This document shows, piece by piece, positions 52,491-61,105 of a stretch of DNA of 64,000 nucleotides; within the stretch, counting starts at the first letter, position 1, and each line of letters starts with the position of its first letter. The notes under the pieces were generated by a model. The model had not been told where the DNA came from and made no database searches. It saw nothing but the letters and a program-made list of their open reading frames with translations. This DNA comes from Parapontixanthobacter aurantiacus (GTDB taxonomy: Bacteria; Pseudomonadota; Alphaproteobacteria; Sphingomonadales; Sphingomonadaceae): positions 824,001-888,000 of the forward strand of contig NZ_WTYW01000001.1 in NCBI RefSeq assembly GCF_009827635.1, given 5' to 3'. Made by a program: the position numbers and the translations under genes.

Positions 52491-53045
52491 ATGCGAACGG
52501 AAATGCTCAACTTTCGGGTCACCCCCGAGCTCGTGGAAGCGCTGACACGAGCAGCGCAGGCCGAAAAGGTAAGTCGCTCCGAATTGATGCGCCGGGTCCT
52601 TACGGAGAGAATTGGCAGTCGTGGGGTCGAGGTTGCGCCCTTTGATCCCATCGAGACCCCCAAGCTGGCCGCGAGAGGCCATATAGCCGCCCAACGGTCG
52701 ATGGCCTGCCATGCTTGGGAGACCGTCAACCAGAACGAGCATGATCCAGCCCTGCGCGTCATCGGCTTCGTCGAGGCGCTGACCTTCGCCCGGATGGCCG
52801 CGTTGCAGGGTGAGCAGCGGGACGCCGAAGTGTTCGTGTTCCTCCTGTCGCAGTTCGCCGCGTTCCAGAACGAGCAGGGTCGCTCCGACATCGGCACGCG
52901 CTTTGAAGCAGCGGCGCTCAACGCAGCGAACATCCTCGCCGACGAAGGTAACGAGGCGATGGCCGACATGATCGCCCGTTCAGGCGACACACTTGACCCT
53001 GCCATTTTCGCAGAAGCACGACGCCAGAGGGAGGCTGTCCGATGA
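52491..53045 (+). CDS. Ribbon-helix-helix N-terminal protein, first of the late operon
   Basis: A 184-residue protein. Residues 1-42 (MRTEMLNFRVTPELVEALTR; SRSELMRRVLTERIG) are a ribbon-helix-helix DNA-binding domain; the remaining ~140 residues are helical (MACHAWETVNQNEHDPALRV; MAALQGEQRDAEVFVFLLSQ) with no known family. The stop overlaps the next start (ATGA). Opening the operon for the polyvalent protein, it may be a regulator or a DNA-packaging co-factor; the sequence does not decide. Confidence 0.82.
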   Translation: MRTEMLNFRVTPELVEALTRAAQAEKVSRSELMRRVLTERIGSRGVEVAPFDPIETPKLAARGHIAAQRSMACHAWETVNQNEHDPALRVIGFVEALTFARMAALQGEQRDAEVFVFLLSQFAAFQNEQGRSDIGTRFEAAALNAANILADEGNEAMADMIARSGDTLDPAIFAEARRQREAVR

Positions 53046-54040
53046 CACTCGATACCCGTATTCCATTAATGGCGGCCCAAGGGGCGCAGGTGAACCTGGC
53101 CGACATCGCGCAACAGGCCGAACGCTACAAGGCACTGCGCGCCCAGCGGGAGGCGTTCGAAGCCGAGACCGAACGCAAGACCAATGCGCGCAAGTCGCTG
53201 GCCGACCTGATACTGTCGCAGCATGAACAGGCACCGGGAACGCGGTTTGGCGAGGAACGCCCTGCGGTTCCGCCTGAAGGCCTACCGGACAATCGCGCGA
53301 TCACGCCCTACCCTCTGACGAACCCGGCGGCGATGGGCATGAGCGATACGCCTGCAACCCGCATCGCCATGAGCGGCCAGCCGCAGCAGGAAGAAAAGCC
53401 CGATCCGTGGGCGGAATACGTGAAGTACGACCCGGAAGGCGCGATCGACTTTCGCGCAAGCACGGCGGAATGGCAGCAAAAGCAACTGGAAACGGCGAGC
53501 GACCTGAACGAGCAATCGATGCAGTTGCTCGGCGGCGTTCACGACCAGCCCAGCTACAACCGGGCGCGTGCGATGGCCTACCGGCTCTATAGCCAATACG
53601 GTATCGATCCTGCGCAGTTACAGCTGCCTGACCAGTATTCGCCCGAACTCGTTCGCGAGTTGCAGATGCAGGGAATGGAGACGCGCAAGCAGCTTCAAAC
53701 CGTCCTCGACGAGCGCAAGCTGGATTGGGACATCGAGGATGACCAGATCGACAACGAGCGCATGGACCGAAACACGGACAGCCTCATCGACACGCGCGAG
53801 GAGCGGCTGGACGAATACCGCCGCGCGAACCGGGTGCGGGAAGCGACGACGCGGCGCGGTCAGGACTTGACCGACACGCGGGTGAGGCGCGGACAGGACA
53901 TCAGCAGCCGAGACCGCCGCCGGGGGCAGGACATTCGGCCAACGCGTGGTAACCGGCAGGGACCGGCGCGACCAACCGCGACCGATGCGAACGGGAACAA
54001 GATCCAGTTCGACGGCAAGAAATGGGTTCCGGTCAAGTGA
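53042..54040 (+). CDS. Coiled-coil phage-type internal virion protein candidate
   Basis: A 332-residue, highly charged helical protein. The N-terminal half has MTLDTRIPLMAAQGAQVNLA, typical of proteins that precede ejection proteins in podophages. The C-terminal half is a coiled coil (ELQMQGMETRKQLQTVLDER) leading to repeats around RRGQDLTDTRVRRGQDI and ending ANGNKIQFDGKKWVPVK, a common phage virion-protein tail. Its stop overlaps the giant gene's GTG (GTGA). I infer a partner of the giant protein in the virion or during injection; there is no enzymatic motif. Confidence 0.72.
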   Translation: MTLDTRIPLMAAQGAQVNLADIAQQAERYKALRAQREAFEAETERKTNARKSLADLILSQHEQAPGTRFGEERPAVPPEGLPDNRAITPYPLTNPAAMGMSDTPATRIAMSGQPQQEEKPDPWAEYVKYDPEGAIDFRASTAEWQQKQLETASDLNEQSMQLLGGVHDQPSYNRARAMAYRLYSQYGIDPAQLQLPDQYSPELVRELQMQGMETRKQLQTVLDERKLDWDIEDDQIDNERMDRNTDSLIDTREERLDEYRRANRVREATTRRGQDLTDTRVRRGQDISSRDRRRGQDIRPTRGNRQGPARPTATDANGNKIQFDGKKWVPVK

Positions 54041-57000
54041 GCCTGCCGCCCCTTCCGCCGGGGTTCACCCTCGTCGAGTCTGCAGAGGAAATGCCGAAGA
54101 AGAAGGCGAAGCGCATTCCGCCGCCGCCCCCCGGCTTTACGCTGGTCGATCCGGAAGCGACGGATGGCGATACGGTGAAAGCGGGAGAAATACGCGTTCG
54201 CCTGCTGGGCGTCGATGCGCCGGAACTCAGACAGCAGGGCTGGGACCGCGATGGCCAGCCCATCCCGATCGGAGAACAGTCACGGGCCGCACTGGCTGAC
54301 CGGCTCGGCAATGGTCCGGTCGTCATGGGCGATACGGCGCATATGTCCTACGGACGCCCGGTCGCTCCGCTGACGATGGATGATCGCGATGCAGGACTGG
54401 CGATGCTCGAAAGCGGCAATGCGGTGGTCGTGCCGCAATACCTTCAGGATCAGCCGCAACGCCTTGCCGACTATGCGGCTGCGGACAGGGGCGCTCGCCT
54501 CAACCGGCGCGGTCCGTTGCATTCAACGGTCAACCAGTCGCCGGAGGAGTTTCGCGCCGATCCGGACTATGTTCCGGAGCGCGAGACCATCGCGAAGTTC
54601 TGGGACACGCCGACGCCAAACAGCGGCTTGTCGGCGGAAGCCGAACAGGAATATCTGGCACTGCTGAAGACCGGAACGGCTGACGAGATCATTGCCTTCC
54701 TTGCCCGCAACGGTCACGCGACCCGCGAGGACGAGTTGCGCGACTGGGTGGCGAAGCGCGATGCCGATCCCTCCTCGGTCAACGCTTCCGTGCTCTACGA
54801 AAGCGGCGTGCGTATTCCGATCGATTCCGGCGACGGCGCAGGCGGGGCGGCGGTGCGCGGTTTCGCGGAAGGCTTTCTGGCTGGGGGTCTTGATGAGGCT
54901 GGCGCCATTGTCGATACGCTGGGCGGAACGGCTGGGCGCGAAAGCGTCTGGAACAGCGACCGGCGGCTGGCCGATATATGGCTCAACAACCAACAGCAGA
55001 ACGCAGCGATCCTCGACTACGATCAGGGCAACCATCCCTATGCCGCGACCGGCGGCGAGATTGCCGGGGCGCTGACCTCGGGTGTGGTCATTCCCTACGG
55101 ACAGGCAGCACGCACGGTCCCGCAGTTGGCGAAGGTCGGCGCGGTTTATGGTGGTGCGGAAGGCTTTCTCGGAACGGACGGTTCGACGGCTGACCGGCTG
55201 ACGGGTGCGGCCATCGGGGTTCCGGCTGGGGCTATTGTCGGAGCGGTTGGTGGTAAGGCGATCGAATACGGCGCTCCGATCGTTGCGCGCGGTTATCGTG
55301 CTGTGACGGGCAGGAACGGCGACAGGGGCACGAAGGCGGCAGGAGAGGCTGTCGAGGGCTATGGCGAGGAACAGGCGCTCGATGCAGCGCTGGACATGCC
55401 GCAGGGGCGCGATATTCCCCCGCCCCCTCCCGGCTATCGGATCGACGCAATGCCGATGGAAATGGAGGCCGCGCCCTCGGTCTCGGCAATCCCGGAAGGC
55501 ACGACACGCCGCCTGCTCGATCCGGCAACCGACGCCGAACGTCTGGCAGCTGCACAGAACGTCCAGCCAAACGATGTTCTGCCGTTGCCGGGTAATGCGG
55601 TCGATGGGGTCGAGGAAGCTGCTGCGATCGATGCAGGACGCTTCGCACAGGCGAAGCCGCTGGATGAACGCAAGGCCTTGGAACGCACCACCATCCGTTC
55701 CTATGACGGCAAGGAGGTTCCCAAGGTCGGCCCGCTCGACATGGTGGGCTGGCTAAGGACGCAGGGCGGTCTGCGGGACGAAGGCGGCGAACTGTCGTTC
55801 ATGGATCTGAACAATGCGCCTCGTCGCGGTCTCGATCATGTTGGACAGGAGGCACGGTTCGGTCCGCTGGTGAACGACGAGGGCATGAGCCTCGACGATG
55901 CCGCCTTGCAGGCATGGGAAGCAGGTTACTTCCCGGAACTCTCGGACCGTCCGGACATCAACACGTTCCTCGACGCGCTGTCCGATACCTACAACGGTGG
56001 TGCCGGTCGTCGCTTCCGTCCCGAAGATGCGCCGGAAGTGGAAGCGTTCGATGCGCTGCGGACAGAACGCCTGCAACTGGAACAGGAGATTACCGAGCGA
56101 GGGCCAATCTACGAGGATCGCGGCATTGCCTCGGACGATGCACCGTTTCCGCCGGTCGAGGCTTACGAGGAATGGCCATCCGATGCGATCGAGCGGGTCG
56201 GCAATATCGATGTATCGAAGCTGGAGACCCCGCAGGACATACGTCGCGCGCTCAAGACCTCCTACAATGCCGTGGGCGGGTTCGATGCGGCGACACGCGG
56301 ACGGGTGACACAGGCCGAGACCGAACGGCTGGCCTCGGAATTGAACATGACTCCCGAACAGCTGCTGTCGCGCCGAAAGGGCCAGGCGTTCAACGCGGAA
56401 GAGGCATTGGCCGCACGGCAGATACTGGCGAAGAGCGCGAACGAACTGGTGAACGCGGCGAAGCGGCTGAAAGCGAGGGGCGATGACCCCGGTGCGGAGG
56501 AACTCGCGCGGTTCCGGCATATCTGGACGCGCCATGTCGCCATTCAGGAATCGGTTGCGGGCATGACGGCGGAAGCCGGTCGAGCATTGCAACAGTTTCG
56601 CCAGGCAGCGGACAGTCGGCAGTTTCGTGGCGATGTTCTCAACGCTCTCGTTCGCGCGGGTGGTGGCGGCGATCGTTTGCAGGACACTGCGGACATCATC
56701 ATCGATGCAGCGGAGCTCTCGCCGGGTAAGTTCAATGCGCTGGTGAAGAAGGCGGCGAACCCCAAGTTCAAGGACAAGGTTGCCGAACTCTACATCAATA
56801 TGTTGCTGTCGAACCCTCCTACGCACATCGTCAACATGGTCAGCAATAGCCTCACGGCCATCGCGCAGGTTCCTGAATACGCCACTGCTTCTGTCATCGG
56901 TGCAGCACGCAAAGCCGTCCTCGGCAAGGCGGCGAAAGAGCAAATTCTGGGCAGCGAAGTGGGAGCGCGCGCTTTCGGACTTATCCAAGGCGCGAAGGAA

Positions 57001-58839
57001 GGGGCAAAGCTTTTCGCAAGAGGATTGCGGACCGGCGAAGCCGACGACTTCGTATCGAAGGTCGAGGGTGACGAGTACAAGGCCATTAGCGGGAAGAAAG
57101 GCGAAGTCATCCGTCTCCCTACGCGGTTTCTGACGGCAGAGGATCAGTTCTTCAAGGGCATCGCGCGGCGGATGGAACTGAACGCACAGGCCCTCCGCAT
57201 TGCTCACCGAGAGGGATTGAAGGGGGAAGAACGCGAAGCCCGAATTGCGGAACTGCTGGCTGATCCAACGGACGAGATGTTCGAACGTGCGCTGGAATAC
57301 GGACGCTACCTGACATTTCAGACCAAGCTTGGACCTTTCGGCCAAAAGATTTCCGGAATGACCACTGATAGTTTGTTCGCGAAGGTCATCATTCCGTTCG
57401 TGCGAACTCCGATCAACCTGCTGAAATTCGCCGTCGAGCGCTCTCCGGCCGCACCGGCCCTCGCAGAATGGCGGAAGGAATTCGTGGCGGGCGGTTCGCG
57501 GCGCGATCTGGCGATTGCGAAGGCCATGCTGGGAAGCGGCTTCGCAGCGGTGATCTATGAGGCTGCGCTGGATGGACGGGTGACAGGCAGCACGCCGCCA
57601 AACTCCGGGAAGGCGCGGCTGCTCTATGCCGATGGCTGGGAGCCTTATTCCATCAAGGTGGGCAACCGTTGGATCAGCTACTCTCGGATGGACCCGTTCT
57701 CGACAACGATCGGCATGGCAGCGGACCTCGCAACGCTTCCCGACAATTTAAGCGAACGGCAACGCGACGATAAGTTAATGATGGTCACTGCCTCGTTCAT
57801 GAGCAATCTGGCGAGCAAGGTATGGCTGTCCGGGGTCTCTTCCTTCGTCGAGGGCTTGAGCGATCCGGGGCGTTATGCGGATAACTGGCTCAACCGGACT
57901 GTCGGTGCCTTCACCGTGCCAGCCGGGGTTGCAGGCGTTGCTAGGGCTATCGATCCTGTCTCACGCAAACGGGAAAGCATCGGGGAAGCCATCCGCTCGC
58001 GCATTCCGGGATTGAGCAGCGATCTCCTTCCCCGTCGCGATGTCTTTGGCAGGCAGATCGAGTTCGATAGCTTGGGGCCTGATATCCTGTCGCCATTCTG
58101 GCAGTCGGAAGCGAAGAACGATCCCGTCGTGGCCGAAATGCTGAGGATCGGAAAGAACGTGAGCGCCCCCGGTAAGCAATATACCGAGAACGGGGAGAGG
58201 AAAGACTACACGCCGGAAGAGTACGATCGCTACCACGAATTAGCTGGACGGCTGACGCACGAGGGATTGGCCGAACTGATTGCGTCGGACGAATATGCCG
58301 CGATGAACATTGCGCAGCAGAACAAGGCGGCGAAGAAAGCGATTCGTGAAGCCCGTGAGGCAGCACGCGAAGAACTGTTCGGCAATGGAGACGGGGCAGA
58401 AGCCGCCGGGGGGTCGGATGGGGCGATTCCTCCCCCGCCTCCGGGCTTCGCGATAGAAGGGGAAAGCGGGGGCCGCAATGTGTTCGCGGACCTGAAGGAC
58501 GCTATCCCCGGCATTCGCTTCACCAGCGGCTATCGCGACCAGGCCTACCAGGACGACATGCGGCGCAGAGGATATAAACCCGCATGGAATAGCGAACACC
58601 TCGACGGTTCCTCGCTCGACATGCTGCCGCCTCCCGGCAAGTCGATGGAATGGCTGAAGGCACAGGTTCGCCGCTACGATCCCAAGGCGAAGCTGCTAAT
58701 CCATGATGGACACCTGCACGCCAGTTTTCCGGGCTACTACGGCGCTCCAACATTCGAGGGCGCGCGGGACGCAGGGCTGAAGAACCCGCTCGAAGGCATG
58801 CCACCACCGCCTCCGGGTTTCACGCTGGAGGTGCAATGA
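54037..58839 (+). CDS. 1600-residue polyvalent/ejection protein (nuclease-like, polyvalent-domain and M15 peptidase-like modules)
   Basis: A phage-type polyprotein-like protein. From GTG 54037 (GTGA overlap; ATG 54022 is an alternative) five proline motifs occur near residues 4, 28, 461, 1463 and 1588: LPPLPPGF, PPPPPGF, PPPPPGY, PPPPPGF, PPPPPGF. Residues ~42-145 resemble a staphylococcal-nuclease fold (TDGDTVKAG, IRVRLLGVDAPEL, YGRPVAPL). A Gly/Ala-rich segment near 270-400 may insert in membranes. Residues ~905-1000 hold YINMLLSNPPTHIVNMVSNS, the mark of phage large polyvalent proteins. Residues ~1485-1570 resemble M15 D-Ala-D-Ala carboxypeptidases: SGYR, S-x-H1521-x-x-G-x-x-x-D1528, H1559-x-H1561. 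It is intact and likely injected with DNA, crossing peptidoglycan. Confidence 0.85.
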   Translation: MSLPPLPPGFTLVESAEEMPKKKAKRIPPPPPGFTLVDPEATDGDTVKAGEIRVRLLGVDAPELRQQGWDRDGQPIPIGEQSRAALADRLGNGPVVMGDTAHMSYGRPVAPLTMDDRDAGLAMLESGNAVVVPQYLQDQPQRLADYAAADRGARLNRRGPLHSTVNQSPEEFRADPDYVPERETIAKFWDTPTPNSGLSAEAEQEYLALLKTGTADEIIAFLARNGHATREDELRDWVAKRDADPSSVNASVLYESGVRIPIDSGDGAGGAAVRGFAEGFLAGGLDEAGAIVDTLGGTAGRESVWNSDRRLADIWLNNQQQNAAILDYDQGNHPYAATGGEIAGALTSGVVIPYGQAARTVPQLAKVGAVYGGAEGFLGTDGSTADRLTGAAIGVPAGAIVGAVGGKAIEYGAPIVARGYRAVTGRNGDRGTKAAGEAVEGYGEEQALDAALDMPQGRDIPPPPPGYRIDAMPMEMEAAPSVSAIPEGTTRRLLDPATDAERLAAAQNVQPNDVLPLPGNAVDGVEEAAAIDAGRFAQAKPLDERKALERTTIRSYDGKEVPKVGPLDMVGWLRTQGGLRDEGGELSFMDLNNAPRRGLDHVGQEARFGPLVNDEGMSLDDAALQAWEAGYFPELSDRPDINTFLDALSDTYNGGAGRRFRPEDAPEVEAFDALRTERLQLEQEITERGPIYEDRGIASDDAPFPPVEAYEEWPSDAIERVGNIDVSKLETPQDIRRALKTSYNAVGGFDAATRGRVTQAETERLASELNMTPEQLLSRRKGQAFNAEEALAARQILAKSANELVNAAKRLKARGDDPGAEELARFRHIWTRHVAIQESVAGMTAEAGRALQQFRQAADSRQFRGDVLNALVRAGGGGDRLQDTADIIIDAAELSPGKFNALVKKAANPKFKDKVAELYINMLLSNPPTHIVNMVSNSLTAIAQVPEYATASVIGAARKAVLGKAAKEQILGSEVGARAFGLIQGAKEGAKLFARGLRTGEADDFVSKVEGDEYKAISGKKGEVIRLPTRFLTAEDQFFKGIARRMELNAQALRIAHREGLKGEEREARIAELLADPTDEMFERALEYGRYLTFQTKLGPFGQKISGMTTDSLFAKVIIPFVRTPINLLKFAVERSPAAPALAEWRKEFVAGGSRRDLAIAKAMLGSGFAAVIYEAALDGRVTGSTPPNSGKARLLYADGWEPYSIKVGNRWISYSRMDPFSTTIGMAADLATLPDNLSERQRDDKLMMVTASFMSNLASKVWLSGVSSFVEGLSDPGRYADNWLNRTVGAFTVPAGVAGVARAIDPVSRKRESIGEAIRSRIPGLSSDLLPRRDVFGRQIEFDSLGPDILSPFWQSEAKNDPVVAEMLRIGKNVSAPGKQYTENGERKDYTPEEYDRYHELAGRLTHEGLAELIASDEYAAMNIAQQNKAAKKAIREAREAAREELFGNGDGAEAAGGSDGAIPPPPPGFAIEGESGGRNVFADLKDAIPGIRFTSGYRDQAYQDDMRRRGYKPAWNSEHLDGSSLDMLPPPGKSMEWLKAQVRRYDPKAKLLIHDGHLHASFPGYYGAPTFEGARDAGLKNPLEGMPPPPPGFTLEVQ

Positions 58840-59018
58840 TGGCCGGACCTATTGGCGCTATTGACCCTATTGGCTCGCGTGCCGCTACCGGACCTTTTGT
58901 GCCTATTGTTCCTTTTGTGCCGGACAGTCTTGGCGACTTTTCGATCGATGAGGAGTTCGACGCCTTCGACTGGCTGCGCGAGTTTCCTCGGCCGATGAGC
59001 GATTACGACGATGGCTGA
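58836..59018 (+). CDS. Small Pro/Val-rich element protein
   Basis: A 60-residue protein: repeats PIGAIDPIG and FVPIVPFVP, then an acidic end (FDAFDWLREFPRPMSDYDD). It overlaps both neighbours (ATGA at the start, 8 bp at the end) and so belongs to the operon. Not recognised. The N-terminal half is encoded by short direct repeats (58849-58921). Confidence 0.6.
   Translation: MMAGPIGAIDPIGSRAATGPFVPIVPFVPDSLGDFSIDEEFDAFDWLREFPRPMSDYDDG
58849..58921. repeat. Short tandem and spaced repeats in the 58836 gene
   Basis: Three tandem 9-mers CTATTGRCN (58849-58875), then CCTTTTGTGCC at 58893 and again at 58911. A second 9-bp-period array in the element, sharing GTGCC with the units at 46672-46698. 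Confidence 0.5.
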
Positions 59019-59445
59019 CGATCCGAAAACAAACGGTCGGAAAACGGATGGCACGTTCGCTGAGGGCAATTCGCTGGGCGGTCGCAAGCCCGGTGCGCGC
59101 AACAAGGCGACGCTGGCCGTCGAGGCTTTGCTGGAAGGCGAGCACGAGCAGCTGACCCGCGCCGCAATCAGCAAGGCGCTGGAAGGCGACACGGCTGCGC
59201 TGCGTCTGTGTCTCGATCGCATTGCACCGCCACGCAAGGACAGCCCGGTGACGTTCGACCTTCCACCCATTTCGACTGCCGAAGATGCGCTGAAGGCTTC
59301 TGCTGCATTGCTGAAGGCCGTCGCGGCTGGGGAAGTGACGCCCGACGAGGCAGGACGGGTCATGGCATTGCTGACGGCGCACAAGGCGCTGGTGGAAGCC
59401 GGGGATCTGGAAATGCGGATTGCAGCATTGGAGAACAAGCAATGA
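59011..59445 (+). CDS. DUF5681 domain protein
   Basis: A 144-residue member of DUF5681, common in prophages and islands. The N-terminal KTDGTFAEGNSLGGRKPGAR with RNKATLAVEALLEGEHEQLT is diagnostic; the C-terminal part is helical (VTPDEAGRVMALLTAHKALV). Its position and DNA-binding-like basic N-terminus recall small terminase subunits, but no large terminase is present, so a packaging role is only a possibility. Stop overlaps the next start by 4 bp. Confidence 0.86.
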   Translation: MADDPKTNGRKTDGTFAEGNSLGGRKPGARNKATLAVEALLEGEHEQLTRAAISKALEGDTAALRLCLDRIAPPRKDSPVTFDLPPISTAEDALKASAALLKAVAAGEVTPDEAGRVMALLTAHKALVEAGDLEMRIAALENKQ

Positions 59446-59663
59446 GCAGGCATCTGCATCGACGTGTGACGGTCCTGGAAGCCGGTCTCGGTTCTCACCT
59501 ATGGAACCTGACCGACGAGCAGCTTGAAGCGCGGATGGTCGAGGTATGCGAAGCGATCGAGCGCCATCCCGATCGTCTGCCGGGAATGCAGCCCGACAAC
59601 TGGCGCGATCTTATTGCGGCACGGAACTGGAAAGCATTGGAGGGAACGTCATGCGCAATTTGA
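59442..59663 (+). CDS. Small helical element protein
   Basis: A 73-residue soluble protein starting MSRHLHRRVTVLEAGLG with an acidic helix (TDEQLEARMVEVCEAIERHP). It overlaps the DUF5681 stop (ATGA) and overlaps the next gene by 13 bp. The first residues match those of the next protein in pattern (R-V-x-x-L-E), suggesting two short related proteins. Unknown function. Confidence 0.65.
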   Translation: MSRHLHRRVTVLEAGLGSHLWNLTDEQLEARMVEVCEAIERHPDRLPGMQPDNWRDLIAARNWKALEGTSCAI

Positions 59664-59830
59664 GGACAAGGGTGCAGGCGCTGGAAGGCACGATGCCGGT
59701 AGGGGTTCAGCGCTGGCACCGGATCATTGTGGGCGAGGGTCAGACGGAAGCGGAAGCGCGTGCTGCTTACGAGGCCAAGCATGGGGCGATCGGTGAAGAT
59801 AGCTGCGTCGTATTCCGGGTGGTCGTGTGA
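59651..59830 (+). CDS. Small element protein ending the late operon
   Basis: A 59-residue protein (MRNLRTRVQALEGTMPVGVQ; GQTEAEARAAYEAKHGAIGE) that overlaps the preceding gene by 13 bp. It is the seventh gene of the overlapping run 52491-59830. Not recognised. No clear terminator follows in the 106 bp before the convergent TIR-like gene's end. Confidence 0.65.
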   Translation: MRNLRTRVQALEGTMPVGVQRWHRIIVGEGQTEAEARAAYEAKHGAIGEDSCVVFRVVV

Positions 59831-59936
59831 TATGTGGTGGAGTTGTGTCCGGTAATCTAGCCATCGCAGATACAGCCCTTTCCCTTCGTGCACGCCCTAT
59901 CCAACGACGAATCACGAAGACGGTTGATGATCTAGA

Positions 59937-60812
59937 CTATGCGGGCCGGTCTTGTTGATCGGCGCGGAGTTTTTCAGCGTAACGATAGCCGGCGTCCGTG
60001 ATAAAGTAGACTTGGCCCTTTCCTGAGCGATCTTCGATAAAAAACTTGGACTCGAGTTGATCGACTGCGCTTTTCCATGCGGCTCTTCCTCGAGCGTCAC
60101 AGCCTTCGGCAAAATTTATCCCGTTTGTCTGTATCAAGTCGCCATTGAGGAAGTGCCCAACCATCACAACGCCCTGATTGTCGTTGATCCCTGCCTTTAG
60201 CAACGTCTTCGCTTCTTCACTGATTTGATGCTCGTCTTCATCAGGAAGTCCGGGCAGGTCGCTGATCGAAAAACCTGCAACTGCACGTTGGAGGTTCTTC
60301 AGATAAGGATCGTCACGAAGGGTCAACTGCAGGTGACGAGCAAAAGCGACCCTAAATTCGTCTTGCGTGTCGTAGCTATGAATTAGCCCTTGTTCTGCGC
60401 ACCAAGCTTTAAAGTCCTGCAACGCATCGTATTGACTTCGATCTAAGGAATCGGGAGCCACGGGCTGCTGCGAGAAGTACACCATGACCGGCTTACCAGC
60501 AGCCATGTGGCGTCGAATCTCTTCGACGGTCCCGCTGGCCGCTTCGCCAGTTGGTGTACCTAATCGCGTCCAGAATACGCCCACCAAGAGATCGCAATGC
60601 TCCAATACACGGTCGTTGATCAGTTTTTGGGGCCGGTCACCTAAAGCCGGTGCTGAATGAGTCTCCCAACCAACTGGTAAAAGCACGCACCGGCGGTCTG
60701 CGGCATGCACATCATTCCATGTATGGATCGTTTCGCGAATTGCTTGGCGCTCTCGTTGCACGTCGCCTGGCGAAGCAATCATCACGTTGATAACTTTCGC
60801 ATCAAAACTCAC
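59937..60812 (-). CDS. DUF4062/TIR-like protein with C-terminal winged helix, defence candidate
   Basis: A 291-residue protein, GTG start at 60812. The N-terminal ~170 residues have the DUF4062 layout: first strand VINVMIASPGDVQRERQAI, LEHCDLLVGVFWTRLGTPTG, then GTVEEIRRHMAAGKPVMVYF, a TIR/Rossmann-like fold with a Glu in a conserved position. The C-terminal part (VDQLESKFFIEDRSGKGQVY; FITDAGYRYAEKL) looks like a winged helix. Proteins of this kind often act in anti-phage or abortive responses. It lies beside attR, on the opposite strand to the element operons and AT-richer, the usual place for accessory cargo. Function not proven. Confidence 0.72.
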   Translation of the reverse strand: MSFDAKVINVMIASPGDVQRERQAIRETIHTWNDVHAADRRCVLLPVGWETHSAPALGDRPQKLINDRVLEHCDLLVGVFWTRLGTPTGEAASGTVEEIRRHMAAGKPVMVYFSQQPVAPDSLDRSQYDALQDFKAWCAEQGLIHSYDTQDEFRVAFARHLQLTLRDDPYLKNLQRAVAGFSISDLPGLPDEDEHQISEEAKTLLKAGINDNQGVVMVGHFLNGDLIQTNGINFAEGCDARGRAAWKSAVDQLESKFFIEDRSGKGQVYFITDAGYRYAEKLRADQQDRPA

Positions 60813-60919
60813 GAGCGAATGACCCGAGTTTCGAGCGCGCTGATTACGTCTCGATTAAGTGGCAAGGTGAGTGACCGTGTTGAAATTCATCAAACACCCG
60901 CTAAGTGCTTGTTTTGAAA

Positions 60920-60996
<77 letters not shown>

Positions 60997-61105
60997 GTTC
61001 CGGGGCTAGGTCGACCCTTCAGGAGCGCCGCATATAGCGTGAATTCGCGGCGATGGAAGAGGCAAGTGCAAATTTCGTCATCGCTGTCGTCTTTGCTGAC
61101 GAAGA

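Noticed and set aside
55753-57345. Long antisense frame (530 codons) within the giant gene
   Set aside because: No start signal, no domain pattern; explained by low stop frequency opposite a GC-rich gene.
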